DNA of 64,000 nt from Gp6-AA40 sp963772955 (GTDB lineage Bacteria; Acidobacteriota; Vicinamibacteria; Vicinamibacterales; UBA2999). Below are positions 1 through 8,164 of the stretch, in pieces (within the stretch, counting starts at the first letter, position 1; each line of letters starts with the position of its first letter). Where the stretch lies: the NCBI GenBank assembly GCA_963772955.1, contig CAVYZF010000023.1, positions 124,001 to 188,000 on the forward strand. Direction: 5' to 3'. Both the position numbers and the translations under genes were made by a program. The notes beneath the pieces were generated by a model. The model saw nothing but the letters and a program-made list of their open reading frames with translations, had not been told where the DNA came from and ran no database searches.

Positions 1-868
1 ACGAGTTCAGGATGCGGACCGGGATGTTTCGTTCGACGGCGGGCAGAATCGTGCTCGGATGAAGCACCTTCGCACCAAAGTACGCCAACTCGGCGGCCTC
101 CGCGAACGAGAGGTGATCGACCAGTTTCGCGCTCTTGATGACGCGTGGGTCGGCGCTCAGCATCCCGTCGACGTCGGTCCAGATCTGAATCTCCGACGCG
201 CCGATTCCCGCTCCGACCAGAGCACCCGAGTAGTCCGACCCACCACGACCGAGCGTCGTGGTGTGGCCTGCGAGCGTCGCGCCAACGAATCCGCCGAGCA
301 CCGCCACTCGACCACTGTCGAGGATCGGCCCGACAATCGAGCGCAGCCTGTCGTTGGTTTCCTTGCCCAGCGGTGTGGCTCGGGTGTGCTCGCTGTTGGT
401 CGCAATCGCCTGACGCGCATCGACCCACTCGGCAGGAACATCGGCGGAAGTCAATGCCGCGGCGACGATCCGGGAGGACAGCAGTTCACCGACGGCCGCC
501 ACGACGTCGAGCGTGCGTGGCGAGACTTCCCGCAGGACCGCAAGTGCTTTGACGACGTCGCTGAGGGCGTCGAGCTCCGCGTTGATCTGCGCAAGCAGCG
601 GGGCGAGCGCAGCGCCGCTGACGAGTTCGCGAGCAGTGACGATGTGCCGTTCGCGAATCAGCTGCGTCCTGGACAAGGCCTCTGCTACGTGAGAGGCGCC
701 GGCCGACTCCGCCACGCCGAGCAGCCCGTCGGTGACGCGACTCATTGCCGACACCACGACCGCAGGGCCGCGTGCATCACGCGTCCGCGCCGCCCGTACA
801 ATTTCAATCAGGCGTCTGATAGCCTCGGGGTCGGCGACGGAGGTGCCGCCGAATTTCTGAACGACCAT
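1..868 (-). CDS. lysC: Aspartate kinase, 5' part (runs off the window)
   Basis: Aspartokinase phosphorylates L-aspartate with ATP, the first step towards lysine, threonine and methionine. Reading leftwards from the ATG at 866-868 gives 289 codons with no stop. The N-terminus has the kinase signature KFGGTSV (residues 5-11). Later come SAMSRVTDGLL, TTTLGRGGSD (nucleotide-binding loop), IWTDVDGM, DPRV and FGAKVLHP. The order and spacing follow the single-function LysC class with a long helical insert. The C-terminal ACT regulatory domains, or a possible homoserine dehydrogenase fusion, would lie beyond base 1 and cannot be judged. It is divergent from cfa with only 64 bp between the starts. I see no lysine riboswitch in that space. 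Confidence 0.93.
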   Translation of the reverse strand, partial: MVVQKFGGTSVADPEAIRRLIEIVRAARTRDARGPAVVVSAMSRVTDGLLGVAESAGASHVAEALSRTQLIRERHIVTARELVSGAALAPLLAQINAELDALSDVVKALAVLREVSPRTLDVVAAVGELLSSRIVAAALTSADVPAEWVDARQAIATNSEHTRATPLGKETNDRLRSIVGPILDSGRVAVLGGFVGATLAGHTTTLGRGGSDYSGALVGAGIGASEIQIWTDVDGMLSADPRVIKSAKLVDHLSFAEAAELAYFGAKVLHPSTILPAVERNIPVRILNS

Positions 869-932
869 CTGGAGACCGGATCGACCGGCTCCGTAAGGTT
901 ACTAGAAAACTCGACTATGATTCGCACCGATC

Positions 933-2192
933 ATGGGCGCCGGCGGTGAACTGACGCAGGCGGCAGATAAAGCAACCGGCGATTCGGCTCGAGTGGGCGC
1001 TCGCGTTCACGCGGCAGATCGCTGGCTCGCTGCCCGTGTGCAGCGCATGATCGAGCCAGCCGCCGTGCGCCTCGAGCTATGGGACGGCAGTTCCACCTAT
1101 GCGAGCGCCCGAGAGCCCATCGGCGACCTTCTGGTCGGAGATCGTCAAACGCTGCTCGGCCTGGCACTCAATCCCGAACTCTGGTTCGGCGAGTCATACA
1201 TGGAGGGGCGACTCGACGTTCGAGGCTCACTCGAGCCGGTCGTCGAGGCGCTCACGGCGAACTCCCCATTCCAGCCTTCATGGCTCCACCGCCTGCGCGC
1301 GACGTTTGCGCGCGGCAATTCCCTGGCGCACGCACGGCACAACGTCCATCACCACTACGACCTCGGGAATCCGTTCTACCAGCTCTGGCTCGACCGCGAG
1401 TTGGTCTACACCTGCGCCTACTTCGAAGACCCGGAGATGTCACTCGAAGATGCGCAGGTGGCGAAGCTGGAGCTGGTGTGCCGAAAGCTGCGATTGCACC
1501 CGGGCGAGACGGTCGTCGAAGCCGGCTGTGGGTGGGGTGCGCTTGCCATCCACATGGCGCGCAACCACGGCGTGCACGTCAAGGCGTTCAACCTCTCGCA
1601 CGAGCAACTGGCGTACGCGCGCGAGCGTGCCGCACGTGAAGGACTCAGCGATCGGGTCGCGTTCATCGACGACGACTACCGCAATGTGTCTGGCGAATTC
1701 GACGCGTTTGTCTCAGTGGGGATGCTCGAGCACGTGGGCCTTCAGCACTACGACAGCCTCGCGGACGTGCTGAACCGATGCCTGAAGCGCGACCATGGCC
1801 GCGGCCTGCTCCATTTCATCGGCAGAGACGTCCCACGCCCCTTGAACGCGTGGATCACCCGTCGAATCTTTCCGGGCGCGTATCCCCCGACGCTGGCGGA
1901 GGTGACGAAGGGCATCCTCGCGCCGGGCGGGATGTCGGTCATCGACGTGGAGAATCTTCGCCTGCACTATCGCGAAACACTCGCGCACTGGAGCGGGCGA
2001 TTCGCGTCAGCCACGGATCAAGTGCGGGCGATGTACGGCGAGGCGTTCCGCCGCGCATGGGAGCTCTACCTCGCCGGCTCGCAGGCCGCATTCGCGACTG
2101 GATGGATGCAGCTGTTCCAGGTGGTCTTCGTGCCTCGCGAAACGCCTCCACCCTCGTGGACCCGCGCCGACGTCTACGAGCCGAAAGCCTGA
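933..2192 (+). CDS. cfa: Cyclopropane-fatty-acyl-phospholipid synthase family methyltransferase
   Basis: A SAM-dependent enzyme of 419 aa that adds a methylene bridge to unsaturated acyl chains of membrane phospholipids. The N-terminal 120 residues form the lipid-binding region. The SAM-binding motif VEAGCGWGALA lies near residue 190. Residues equivalent to the E. coli catalytic set are visible: the Cys in YTCAYF, the Glu in GMLEHVG, the His in LLHFIG and the Tyr in RLHYRETL. Length is close to the usual 380-420 aa. The start codon is ATG; the next in-frame ATG would remove conserved sequence. The stop codon abuts the end of the convergent SnoaL-like gene. Related fatty-acid SAM methyltransferases (mycolic-acid type) cannot be fully excluded as the exact product. 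Confidence 0.93.
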   Translation: MGAGGELTQAADKATGDSARVGARVHAADRWLAARVQRMIEPAAVRLELWDGSSTYASAREPIGDLLVGDRQTLLGLALNPELWFGESYMEGRLDVRGSLEPVVEALTANSPFQPSWLHRLRATFARGNSLAHARHNVHHHYDLGNPFYQLWLDRELVYTCAYFEDPEMSLEDAQVAKLELVCRKLRLHPGETVVEAGCGWGALAIHMARNHGVHVKAFNLSHEQLAYARERAAREGLSDRVAFIDDDYRNVSGEFDAFVSVGMLEHVGLQHYDSLADVLNRCLKRDHGRGLLHFIGRDVPRPLNAWITRRIFPGAYPPTLAEVTKGILAPGGMSVIDVENLRLHYRETLAHWSGRFASATDQVRAMYGEAFRRAWELYLAGSQAAFATGWMQLFQVVFVPRETPPPSWTRADVYEPKA

Positions 2193-2678
2193 TCACCCCA
2201 TCGGCTTCGACGCATCACGACCGCCAGCCGACAGCCAGGGATAGCGCGCAGTATCGAGCCCGGCGTAGTCCGGATCGAGATAGATGAAGCAGCGCTGAAT
2301 CAGGAAGTCGCGGACCTCGAACACATCACACCATCGACCCGCGTGAGTCACGCCGGCACGCCACGGTCCATCCTGGTATTCGCCCGCACTCGTGCCTTCG
2401 ACCGCAAAGACATCCGTGCCGGTCATGATCCAGTTGAACGTGGCGTAGTCGTGGAGGATGTGCCTGATTCCGCCGCCGAAGTCGGTGAAGAGCTGGCCAA
2501 TCTGCTTCTTGCCGGTCGCCAATCCCCACTTCGGGAAGAACACCTGCGCGTCGTCGGCGAACAGATCCAGGATGCTGCCGCCACTCGACGTCACCCCTTT
2601 GTTGTCGAAGGCCTTCAGGTATTCCAGCGCGACTGACTTGCGCTGTTCGTCGGTCATCGACCCGCGGGTAGTCGCCAT
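2193..2678 (-). CDS. SnoaL-like / NTF2-fold protein
   Basis: A 161-aa cytoplasmic protein of the NTF2-like (SnoaL-type) alpha+beta barrel superfamily. Members include polyketide cyclases, ketosteroid isomerases and many orphans. The helix EYLKAFDNKG followed by ILDLFADDAQVFFP, and later GTSAGEY and a strand-rich end with RWCDVFEVRD, give the typical pattern. The start is set at ATG 2676-2678 because a strong AAGGAG lies seven bases upstream on the coding strand; a longer frame to 2789 lacks such a site. The gene ends tail-to-tail with cfa at 2192/2193 with no spacer. The substrate is unknown. Confidence 0.8.
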   Translation of the reverse strand: MATTRGSMTDEQRKSVALEYLKAFDNKGVTSSGGSILDLFADDAQVFFPKWGLATGKKQIGQLFTDFGGGIRHILHDYATFNWIMTGTDVFAVEGTSAGEYQDGPWRAGVTHAGRWCDVFEVRDFLIQRCFIYLDPDYAGLDTARYPWLSAGGRDASKPMG

Positions 2679-2738
2679 CGTTACGCTCCTTGTGAAGTCG
2701 CAAGGGGGGCAGTCTAACCCAGGCCTCGAACATCCCTG

Positions 2739-3509
2739 TTGACAGCCTTCCGTGTCGCGCCCATCGCCAGCGCGACAGCGTCGCCACACGATCCGCAGTT
2801 GTTGAGAGCTGCCTTTGATGCACTCGCGAACGCTGCGGCCGATGCCGTTCGTCAGTGGCAGTTAGACCCACCTGCCGACGCACCACTGTCGATTCGCGTG
2901 ACATTTGCGTTCGCCTCGAACGGCAAACCGCGACTCGTGTCACACGACGGATGGTCGGTGGCGTACGCAGGCCAGTTCGCAGGACTTCCTGCAACCGGTG
3001 GACGCATCGGCGCTCCCCCACCGCCCCCGCCGCCGCCACCACCCAGGGAGAACGGCCCCTCGCCGGCGTGGGCGAGCGGCGCGGTTCGAGTAGGCGGTCC
3101 GATTCTGCAGCCGGTGAAGACGAAGAGTGTCAGCCTGAAGTACCCGGCCGACGCACAGGCGGCGAGGGTGCAGGGCGTTGTGATCATCGAAGCGCGAATC
3201 GGGATCGACGGGAAGATCAGCAACGCTCGCATCGCTCAATCCGTTCCGATGCTCGATCAGGCTGCGCTCGACGCGGTCATGCAGTGGGAATTCACCCCGA
3301 CGCGCCTGAATGGCCAACTCGTTCCGGTGCTGACGACGATCACTGTTCAATTCACTCTGGCTCAGGGTTCAGGGGACATCGGAAGCCGGGAGAACACTCG
3401 ACGCAACCGCGCTACTCGATCGCCGGCACCCTGTAGAACTCGTCGAGCGCTTCATGGCGCCGGATGCCGAGCGCCTCGCGCTGTACTTCGAGATACCAGC
3501 GATACTTGA
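2739..3509 (+). CDS. TonB C-terminal domain protein, apparently 5'-truncated
   Basis: Reads as 256 aa from a TTG codon; no ATG or GTG is available before an in-frame TAA at 2715. Two pieces resemble TonB C-terminal repeats. One is an incomplete copy at the very N-terminus (DAVRQWQLDPP). The other is a full copy at about residues 125-210, with YPADAQAARVQG and AVMQWEFTP. A run of ten prolines links them. No signal peptide or membrane anchor is present, although TonB-type energy transducers need one. The last ~45 residues are arginine-rich and overlap the opposite-strand gene, so the natural C-terminus may also be lost. The domain is clear; an intact functional gene is doubtful. Confidence 0.5.
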   Translation: MTAFRVAPIASATASPHDPQLLRAAFDALANAAADAVRQWQLDPPADAPLSIRVTFAFASNGKPRLVSHDGWSVAYAGQFAGLPATGGRIGAPPPPPPPPPPRENGPSPAWASGAVRVGGPILQPVKTKSVSLKYPADAQAARVQGVVIIEARIGIDGKISNARIAQSVPMLDQAALDAVMQWEFTPTRLNGQLVPVLTTITVQFTLAQGSGDIGSRENTRRNRATRSPAPCRTRRALHGAGCRAPRAVLRDTSDT

Positions 3510-3714
3510 GCGCCCGCGCCCTCACATCGCGCAGCGCCGCCACTTCACGATCGCGATCCGTGCCCGATGCCCAACGCACCCGCTCGCGCGAGGCGTGCAG
3601 TTGACGGATGAGTGACTCGAGCGTGCCGCTGATGCGGCGCAGCGCGGCGGCGCGCTCTTCGTTGAGCTCGCGCAGTAGCTGATTGTGTCCTTCTCGCCCC
3701 TGCTCGCTCCGCAC
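3412..3714 (-). CDS. Small helical hypothetical protein
   Basis: A 100-aa charged protein starting at a GTG codon. It is rich in Arg, Glu, Leu and Ala with long predicted helices (for example LRELNEERAAALRR and ARALKYRWYLEVQREAL), so a coiled coil or helical bundle is likely. It has no cysteines, signal peptide or membrane segment. It lies downstream of the large TonB receptor on the same strand, beyond an inverted heptad repeat. Its 3' end overlaps the tail of the opposite TonB fragment by 98 bases, so at most one of the two is probably complete. I do not recognise a family and assign no function. Confidence 0.5.
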   Translation of the reverse strand: MRSEQGREGHNQLLRELNEERAAALRRISGTLESLIRQLHASRERVRWASGTDRDREVAALRDVRARALKYRWYLEVQREALGIRRHEALDEFYRVPAIE

Positions 3715-3746
3715 GAACGTATTCTGCCGAATCGGTTTCCGCAGTC

Positions 3747-3809
3747 AACTCCCACCTCCAACGTCCCAGGCAGATCGATCACCTGGGAGTTGGAAGTTGG
3801 AGATTGGAC
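3747..3809. repeat. Inverted heptanucleotide-repeat array (terminator-like)
   Basis: Left arm: three consecutive 7-base units AACTCCC, ACCTCCA, ACGTCCC (3747-3767). Right arm: CCTGGGA, GTTGGAA, GTTGGAG, ATTGGAC (3782-3809). The arms are imperfect reverse complements with a perfect 7-bp core, TCCCAGG / CCTGGGA (3764-3770 with 3782-3788), around an 11-base loop. The element sits just after the stop codon of the TonB receptor read leftwards, where it could act as a terminator. The 7-base period is shared with the arrays at 8.1 and 34 kb although the base sequence differs. Confidence 0.7.
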
Positions 3810-3820
3810 GTGAACGAGCG

Positions 3821-6800
3821 TCAGAAGAGGTACTGCATCCCGATCTGCATCGTCCGACTGCCGACGAGCGAGGTGATGTAGCCGAAGTCCGCAAGGCTCG
3901 GGTTGGTGACGGCATTTCCGAGACGCGTGCGGTTGAGGATGTTGAACGCTTCGACGCGCAGATCGAACCGGTGCGACGAGTTCGCGACGTTGAAGCTTTT
4001 GCGGAACGACATGTTGATATCCCAGAACCCCGGCTGGCGCAGCGAGTTCTTCTGCTGCGTCGTCGCGAAGGTACCGGCCGCTGCGGCACGGAATGCATCG
4101 CGGTCGAACCACACCGCGCGCGAAAGCGCCGGATCCCAATCGGTGCGAGCCGCCGTGGGATCGTCCAGCACCTGTTCGTAGAACTGATTCCCGCTGCCCG
4201 GCCCGACGCCTGCGACGTCGACGCCAGCAGGTGTGCGGATATCGAAGGGCGCACCCGACTGCGCCTGGAAGATCCCTGACACGTCCCAGTTGCCGAGCAC
4301 CCACCGCAACGGCGCCACTGACGTCTCGAGCGACGGAAAGCGATAGCGCGCCTGCGACACCAGCACGTGCGGGCGATCGAGATCCGACGTGCCGTAGTAG
4401 CCGCTGTCGTCGTAGGCATTCGGCAGGATGTCGCCACGTCCGCTGCCATTGTCCGTCGTGCGCGAGAACGTGTACGCCACGCTGAACCCGACACCGCGTG
4501 TGGACCGCCGTTCGACCTGCGTCTGCAGGCTGTTGTACCTCGATGTGCCCGACGTCTCGTAGAGCGTGATGCTGCCGTAGCCGAGGTACGGACGGAGAGC
4601 ATTCGAGTTGACACCCGGGTTTCGCTGAATCGTCCCTTCCGGCAGCTGGTTGATGTTGCGTGCGCGCTCGAGATTCGATGCGGACCGCCCGACGTATGAC
4701 AGCGCTCCCCGCATCGCCCACGACAGCTCGCGATCGACCGTCGCGTTCCATGCCCACGACGTCGGGTTGGTGAAGTCGGGTGACTGCATCGCGCCAACCA
4801 GCGGGAAGTTCCGTGTGGAGGCTCCACCTGGTGTGTCCACGACGCCGTTGATCACCGTCTGCATCTCAGAAAGCGGCGCGTTGAAACCGTACGCCGCCGT
4901 CGTGTTGATCTGCACCCGATTCAGGAAGCGGCCGGCGCCCGCGCGGAACGTCGTCCGATCGTTGATGGCGTAGGCGAGTCCGAGCCGCGGCTGGAAGCCG
5001 TTTGTCGGCGTTTCCGAGAAGCCATTCGGCACACCGTGATAGAGCCGCTGCAGATTGGCGAGTTGCGGGAACTCCGCCAGCGCATCGTCGCTCGGTTTGT
5101 CGCCGGGCAGCGTCATGCCGTCGAACCTGTCGCCGCTCACGACGAAGCCGCCGGTGCGATCGATGACCGGTGCAGTGGCGGGATCGTAGAACTGCGACTG
5201 GAACGACGCCATCGCCTCATTCCTGACACCCCATGGCTGCCACAGCGAGTAGCGGAGTCCGAGTTCGAGGGTGAGGTCGCGGGTCGGCTTCCAGCTGTCC
5301 TGCGCGTACACGTCGTAGGCCATCGCCAGCCATTTCGTGTTCGGCTTCGTGCCGAACTCGGTGTAGTCGTCGAAGAGGCCGAGCACGATGTTCGCCAGCG
5401 CGACGCCGGTACCGTTGGCCCGGCCGTCAGTGAAACGAAACGATCCGTTCTGGTTCGTCGTCGCTGGCGCCTGCGCGAAGCTGAGTTGAATGCGATCGTT
5501 CATCCCCGATCGCTCGATGCTGAGACCGGCTTTGAACGTGTGGTTGCCCGTGATCTTCGTGACGTGATCCGCCCACAGGAACACGAAGTCGTTCCATGAC
5601 CCGGGATACGCGGCGTTGTTGATCGACGTGAGTCCCGTCGCCGTGACATTCGGAATCTTGTCCGGATCGAGCTTGGTCCCCGGGAAGAGGTAGGGGTAGT
5701 TGATGCCGACCTCGCTCTGCGTTGGATAGAGAAACGCCGTAGTGCCGCCGGGGCAATAGTCGCAATTGCGCTGCCCGAAATATTTCGACGGACTCGTCGA
5801 GCCCCAGGAGAACGAGAACTCGTTGATGAGCGACGAAGAGAGAGTGCTCGTCAACGTTGCAGCAAGCGTGCGGCCCGGGTAGTCCCAGATCGTCGAGTAC
5901 ACGCCCATCGGCTCGGGATCGTTCCAGACGTTGGGCGCCCACGTGTGACGCACGGCCACGCGGTGATTCGACGACGGCACCCAGTCGATCTTGATACTGT
6001 CCTTTCGCTGGTTGTTGAAGACCGACGGATTGCCGATCCAGTTGTTCGTTCCCTGCTGGAATCCCGGCGTTGGCTGCGGGTAGGCGTTCAGGAGCGCCTG
6101 CCCCTGCGGGCTGATCCGATTGCGCGGGATGATGTTGCCCTGAAACGGCAGACCTGTGAGCGGATCGCGAATGACGCGACCGAGTGAACTGAAGTCACCG
6201 TTCCGCATGGCGGCGGTCGGCACGATTGCCTGCTGCTCCTCAACGGTGCGATCGCGTTGCCACTCCTGACCCCAGAAGAAGAACAGCTGCTGACGACTCT
6301 CATTGAAGGCACCGGGAATGTAAATCGGGCCGCCGAGCGTAAAGCCGTAGGCGTTGTACTTGTGCGGCGACTTCTCGAGACCAGCGCGCTTTCGCGTCCA
6401 CGTGTTGGCGTCGAGCGCGTCGTTCTGATGGCTCCAGAACACGTTGCCGCGGAAGCTCTGCGTGCCGCTCTTCGTGACCAGCCGCAGCTGTCCCGCAGAG
6501 GATCGCCCGTACTCCGCCTGGTAGTTCGTGGTCAGGACCTGAACCTCCGCGACCGTGTCGAAGTTCTGCGCGCCCATCATGAACCCACCTGCGGCACGCA
6601 CGCGAATCGATGGCGCGCCATCGATTGTCGTCATGAACTCATCGGCGCGGCCACCGTTGATCGACGTCACGCCAGTGGCGAACGTGCCGACACCCGTCGG
6701 CACCGAACCGCCCATGTTGCCACCGACGACGCCAGGCGCCAGTTGCGCAACCTGTGAGGCCCGCCGTCCGCTGAGTGGTGTTTCGGCGATCTGCTCGGCG

Positions 6801-7204
6801 CGGACCGTGCGTCCGAGCACTGATGTGTCAACGAGCGTCGTCGCTGCCTCGACCTGGATCGTTTCCGTAAGCGCGCCCACTTCAAGTGACACGTCAACCC
6901 TGATGTTGAGCCCCGCATTCACCTGCACACCGGACTTTGCGACCGGCTTGAAGCCGGAGAGCATCGCCGTGATGCGGTATTCGCCCACCGGTACGTTCGG
7001 GAACGTGTAGAGACCAGCCTCATTGGTGACGGCTTGCCGCTCATTGCGCGTGCCGACATTGACGAGCGTGACGTCGACGCCCGGAAGCACGGCGCCGGTG
7101 GAGTCCTGGACCACGCCGGAGATCTGTGCGGAGTCGAACTGCGCGTGCGCGGACGAGGCGCAGAGCACGATGACGGACGCGGCGACAACAGAGCGCCAAT
7201 TCAT
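3821..7204 (-). CDS. TonB-dependent receptor with carboxypeptidase-regulatory domain (Oar-like)
   Basis: A 1127-aa outer-membrane receptor. The start at ATG 7202-7204 is chosen because GGAGGAG lies just upstream and a clean Sec signal (hydrophobic stretch ending SSAHAQ) follows; a longer frame to 7414 has neither. Order: signal peptide 1-21; carboxypeptidase-regulatory beta-sandwich at ~25-105 (SGVVQDSTGAVLPGV); plug at ~125-240 (TPLSGRRASQVAQLAPGV); then a beta-barrel of about 880 residues ending in the aromatic QYLF typical of outer-membrane insertion. Acidobacterial genomes carry many of these; substrates are often inferred to be large glycans or peptides. The nearby TonB fragment is on the other strand. 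No ligand can be read from the sequence. Confidence 0.93.
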   Translation of the reverse strand: MNWRSVVAASVIVLCASSAHAQFDSAQISGVVQDSTGAVLPGVDVTLVNVGTRNERQAVTNEAGLYTFPNVPVGEYRITAMLSGFKPVAKSGVQVNAGLNIRVDVSLEVGALTETIQVEAATTLVDTSVLGRTVRAEQIAETPLSGRRASQVAQLAPGVVGGNMGGSVPTGVGTFATGVTSINGGRADEFMTTIDGAPSIRVRAAGGFMMGAQNFDTVAEVQVLTTNYQAEYGRSSAGQLRLVTKSGTQSFRGNVFWSHQNDALDANTWTRKRAGLEKSPHKYNAYGFTLGGPIYIPGAFNESRQQLFFFWGQEWQRDRTVEEQQAIVPTAAMRNGDFSSLGRVIRDPLTGLPFQGNIIPRNRISPQGQALLNAYPQPTPGFQQGTNNWIGNPSVFNNQRKDSIKIDWVPSSNHRVAVRHTWAPNVWNDPEPMGVYSTIWDYPGRTLAATLTSTLSSSLINEFSFSWGSTSPSKYFGQRNCDYCPGGTTAFLYPTQSEVGINYPYLFPGTKLDPDKIPNVTATGLTSINNAAYPGSWNDFVFLWADHVTKITGNHTFKAGLSIERSGMNDRIQLSFAQAPATTNQNGSFRFTDGRANGTGVALANIVLGLFDDYTEFGTKPNTKWLAMAYDVYAQDSWKPTRDLTLELGLRYSLWQPWGVRNEAMASFQSQFYDPATAPVIDRTGGFVVSGDRFDGMTLPGDKPSDDALAEFPQLANLQRLYHGVPNGFSETPTNGFQPRLGLAYAINDRTTFRAGAGRFLNRVQINTTAAYGFNAPLSEMQTVINGVVDTPGGASTRNFPLVGAMQSPDFTNPTSWAWNATVDRELSWAMRGALSYVGRSASNLERARNINQLPEGTIQRNPGVNSNALRPYLGYGSITLYETSGTSRYNSLQTQVERRSTRGVGFSVAYTFSRTTDNGSGRGDILPNAYDDSGYYGTSDLDRPHVLVSQARYRFPSLETSVAPLRWVLGNWDVSGIFQAQSGAPFDIRTPAGVDVAGVGPGSGNQFYEQVLDDPTAARTDWDPALSRAVWFDRDAFRAAAAGTFATTQQKNSLRQPGFWDINMSFRKSFNVANSSHRFDLRVEAFNILNRTRLGNAVTNPSLADFGYITSLVGSRTMQIGMQYLF

Positions 7205-7337
7205 AGCTCCTCCAGTCATCAAGGACCGACGAACGCAAACTGATATGTCTCTGGCGGACGCTTTAATAGCAATAGGCAGGTTCGGCGTCAAGCAGGCCGG
7301 ATCTGTGTTGTCGGGGGACCGAGCCGATAAGCAGGAT

Positions 7338-8009
7338 ATGGCCCGCAGTACGAAATGCCACGCCTGCGGCGTGATCAACTTCGCCAACAGCGTGACGTGC
7401 CGGCGGTGCGACACCGAGTTGCCGTCCCCAGGGCTCGAGGTTCAGGCCAGCTCGGCCCCGATCGGTGAGGGTCGCGGCTTTGGCCGCTGGGTGCTGTGGG
7501 TCTGCGCCGTCACGGCGACGATCCTGATCAGTTGTTACGTTTCCCTGATCGCCAGCTCCACCGGGCTCAGCGTCGAGGAGCGGCAGGCGGTGACGAGCGC
7601 GATTGCCGAACTCGAGCGCGCGGGCTTCTCACGCGAATCGTTCGCGCTCCGTCACCTCGTCAGCTTCCGCAGCACCGACAACTGGTGGAACAACTACGTC
7701 GGGCATCAGACCGCTTACGCCGCGACCAACTTCCCGTTCGCCGTCGTCACGCTGTATCCCACGTTCTTCAAATACCCGGTGGACGACGTCGAACGCTCGG
7801 CGATCCTGCTGCACGAGTCGTTTCACCTCCTTGGCGGCGACGAACGGGAAGCGCTCCAGGGCGTCTGGATCGAGAAGAGCAAGTTGGGATGGACGTCGGT
7901 TCGCTACAGCCAGACGCGCGTATGGAAGAACACGCGGGAGTGGACCTCTGGCAGTGTGCCAGTGCTGTTCCGCTGCGGCGCGGACGGTCAATCAGATTGT
8001 CTGGAGTGA
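7338..8009 (+). CDS. Zinc-ribbon membrane protein with HESFH motif (putative metallopeptidase-like)
   Basis: A 223-aa protein from ATG 7338; a longer frame starting inside the receptor gene is unlikely. Order: an N-terminal zinc ribbon with two CxxC pairs (CHAC and CRRC, residues 7-25), one membrane helix at ~50-75 (WVLWVCAVTATILIS), then a ~145-residue extracytoplasmic domain. This domain carries ILLHESFHLLGGDE, an HExxH motif followed closely by acidic residues as in zincin-type peptidases or domesticated relatives. A late CGADGQSDC could form a disulfide. It stands alone, ends before a long inverted heptad repeat and is convergent with the iorB-type gene. Family unrecognised; metallopeptidase activity is an inference from one motif. 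Confidence 0.7.
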   Translation: MARSTKCHACGVINFANSVTCRRCDTELPSPGLEVQASSAPIGEGRGFGRWVLWVCAVTATILISCYVSLIASSTGLSVEERQAVTSAIAELERAGFSRESFALRHLVSFRSTDNWWNNYVGHQTAYAATNFPFAVVTLYPTFFKYPVDDVERSAILLHESFHLLGGDEREALQGVWIEKSKLGWTSVRYSQTRVWKNTREWTSGSVPVLFRCGADGQSDCLE

Positions 8010-8017
8010 ATTAATCG

Positions 8018-8158
8018 ATTTTTGATCTCTGATTAATGAATCGTTGTTGATTGAAGATTGCTGATTGTTGATTCGGCCAGGTCGAACCTGCCTGCAATCA
8101 CAAATCAACATTCGACAATCAACAACGATTCAACAATCAAAAATCATCAAATCAACAA
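8018..8158. repeat. AT-rich inverted heptanucleotide-repeat array between convergent genes
   Basis: The left arm contains in-register units GTTGATT, GAAGATT, GCTGATT, GTTGATT (8046-8073). The right arm has AATCACA, AATCAAC, ATTCGAC, AATCAAC, AACGATT (8096-8130), then further AATC units at 8135, 8142 and 8150. Sixteen bases are perfectly inverted (8038-8053 with 8116-8131). The AT-rich composition contrasts strongly with the flanking genes. A small GC-rich inner hairpin (CAGGTCGAACCTG) sits at the centre. The position between two convergent genes suggests a bidirectional terminator, but the heptad periodicity is not explained by that. Confidence 0.8.
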
Positions 8159-8164
8159 TGTGCT

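Noticed and set aside
805..932. Lysine riboswitch before lysC
   Set aside because: Only 64 bp separate the divergent starts, too short for a lysine riboswitch of about 170 bases.
59..949. 296-aa rightward open frame over the lysC region
   Set aside because: It is arginine- and histidine-rich, lacks domains, and lies antisense to a clear aspartate kinase. High GC creates such long mirror frames.
3013..3045. Run of proline codons as a possible unstable microsatellite
   Set aside because: CCG/CCC codons vary along the run, so it is a normal proline linker of a TonB-type protein and not a pure repeat.
3522..4757. Long leftward frames (411 and 360 aa) inside the first TonB receptor
   Set aside because: Composition is arginine/serine-rich and they shadow the receptor in other frames; no ribosome-binding site or family.
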